64,000 nt of DNA from Lachnospiraceae bacterium (lineage in GTDB: Bacteria; Bacillota; Clostridia; Lachnospirales; Lachnospiraceae), in assembly GCA_017468395.1 (NCBI GenBank), contig JAFUIR010000011.1:186001-250000 (forward strand), read 5' to 3'. Both the position numbers and the translations under genes were made by a program. Under the pieces are notes generated by a model that made no database searches, was not told the DNA's origin, and worked only from the letters and a program-made list of their open reading frames with translations. Of this stretch, positions 63,101-64,000 are shown piece after piece (position 1 is the stretch's first letter; the number at the start of each line of letters is the position of its first letter).

Positions 63101-64000
63101 TTAATCAAAAATTACGTTTCTGCCTTCCTGAGCGATAGCAATAAAGGTTTTACCGGGATTGAGTTCGATTTCGTTTCCGTCTTTATCGTAATATCTGGTA
63201 GGAGCATAATCGCTTTCTTTTTCCCATGTAATAGGAATGCATTTGCCCTGTGTGAAGTAATATCCGTCCATGGTGTTATCCACAACGTGGAATTTCAAAT
63301 ATTTGTTGTCGGGACGGTATTCCCATCTGGTGTTCTGAACGATAACGTTTGTGAAAGTCAACTGTTCGCCGGTAACTTCATCAACCTGCGCATTTCCGTA
63401 AAGGAATTTGTAGTAAACGCCTTCTTCTTCGTTGTATTGAAGGGAAGTACGTGTAGTAGTAAATACTTTGGACAAATCAATTTTTTCTGCATCGCGTACA
63501 CCGGGAGCGTCTTCCAGAGTGTTAAGTTCACTTGCGAAGTTGAAGTGGTCTTTTACATAGTAATCATCACGATGCTCTAACTGGTAATCCAGTTTGTTCA
63601 TATTTTTCTTAAGACTTGTGCCATCGGTATATCCATTGTGAATGTTAGGGTTTTCGGGATCGGAACGCCAGAATGCCTGATTACCTGTTGCGGGTGCGCC
63701 TACATCTGCAGTACCGATGGTACTACCTGTCAGGTTTTCAAATTCATCACGCTCTACCAATTCTACCAAATAGAAAGGACCACCCCAGTGAACAAAGAAT
63801 GCATCCCATTCCATAGCCCAATAACCATAATAGTCACGGCCGCTTCGAATGTTACCGATTTTTTCCATGTCCTGCCATCCTTCGATAACACCCATCTGTC
63901 TGGACATGCCGCCTTCTTCCATTGCTTCATAGAGAACGCCTGCAGCGCCGATGTTGTACTGAGGCTGAGAACCTTTATCGGTAGGGAACATAACAGCGAT
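63101..64000 (-). CDS. DUF3048 (YerB-like) protein, C-terminal part
   Basis: At least 300 residues; the frame runs off the right edge, so the start and any signal peptide are not seen. The visible part begins IAVMFPTDKGSQPQYNIG, continues with AAGVLYEAMEEGGMSR and GNIRSGRDYYGYWAMEWDAFFVHWGGP, then a second lobe with DGYYFTQGKCIPITWEKESD and LNPGKTFIAIAQ. This is the DUF3048 pattern of YerB-like proteins, normally secreted lipoproteins in Firmicutes whose role is unknown. It converges with ptsH on a shared terminator. Confidence 0.87.
   Translation of the reverse strand: MAVMFPTDKGSQPQYNIGAAGVLYEAMEEGGMSRQMGVIEGWQDMEKIGNIRSGRDYYGYWAMEWDAFFVHWGGPFYLVELVERDEFENLTGSTIGTADVGAPATGNQAFWRSDPENPNIHNGYTDGTSLKKNMNKLDYQLEHRDDYYVKDHFNFASELNTLEDAPGVRDAEKIDLSKVFTTTRTSLQYNEEEGVYYKFLYGNAQVDEVTGEQLTFTNVIVQNTRWEYRPDNKYLKFHVVDNTMDGYYFTQGKCIPITWEKESDYAPTRYYDKDGNEIELNPGKTFIAIAQEGRNVIFD

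Noticed and set aside
1-64000. CRISPR arrays, insertion sequences, integrases, phage genes, rRNA genes.
   Set aside because: I looked for spaced direct repeats, transposase and integrase motifs and rRNA landmarks on both strands and saw none.

Overview
The window reads as a chromosomal segment of a motile, low-to-mid GC, Gram-positive anaerobe of the class Clostridia, most likely family Lachnospiraceae. Supporting signs are a type III glutamine synthetase (GlnN), a DnaK-DnaJ pair, a PrmA-RsmE pair, the mtaB / IreB-family / ruvX / DUF1292 / RNase J run, a comF-yvyF pair, an mbl-flgF-flgG cluster, a cytosolic family 9 cellodextrinase and two sigma-D (sigma-28) type flagellar promoters. Almost all genes are on the + strand; only an HPr-like gene (7711-7941), an orphan membrane-anchored protein (26669-27895) and a DUF3048 lipoprotein-type gene (63101 to the right edge) are on the - strand. 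I see no integrase, transposase, phage structural gene or CRISPR array.

Layout. 0-7.5 kb: end of dnaK, dnaJ, a class B sortase, prmA, rsmE, a cysteine desulfurase and thiI (tRNA 4-thiouridine). 7.5-17 kb: an HPr-like gene, mtaB, an IreB-family gene, ruvX, a DUF1292 gene, RNase J, a YlbF-like gene, an MltG N-domain gene, a TrmR-like methyltransferase with a U32-family TrhP-like protein (tRNA wobble uridine modification), and glnN. 17-20 kb: tRNA-Gln(CTG), a 5'-truncated leucine-rich-repeat/XRE gene and a GH3 beta-glucosidase. 20-28 kb: an acyl-ACP thioesterase, a CvfB-like S1 protein, then a tightly spaced NACHT NTPase plus 951-residue orphan protein, faced by a convergent membrane-anchored orphan. 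28-38 kb: yjfB under a sigma-D promoter, a CdaR/PucR-type regulator, ftsE-ftsX, an M23 hydrolase activator, an S41 protease, a GGDEF protein, a cytosolic GH9 enzyme and an EamA exporter. 38-43 kb: the branched-chain amino acid ABC importer livK-HMGF. 43-46 kb: a cytidylate-kinase-like protein and a tandem-TIR/Sel1 protein. 46-54 kb: uvrB-uvrA, mbl, flgF, flgG and an flgJ-like gene. 54-63 kb: recD2, comF, yvyF, two orphan membrane proteins, cdaA-cdaR-glmM and ptsH (HPr).

How genes work together. The cysteine desulfurase supplies sulfur to ThiI; MtaB and the TrmR/TrhP pair modify other tRNA positions. FtsEX, the coiled-coil M23 protein and the S41 protease fit a septal peptidoglycan hydrolysis module. 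CdaA, CdaR and GlmM form the conserved c-di-AMP/cell-wall precursor operon. The most interesting accessory content is (i) the NACHT NTPase plus large helical partner at 22.2-26.6 kb, possibly with the facing membrane protein, and (ii) the standalone double-TIR protein at 43.9-45.8 kb. Both have architectures related to prokaryotic immune or cell-suicide proteins, although neither sits in an obvious mobile island. A short, strongly terminated transcript predicted from a sigma-D promoter at 50.73 kb, and an HPr paralogue that has lost its phosphorylatable histidine, are further points of note. All functional statements rest on motif recognition by eye; no database search was run.
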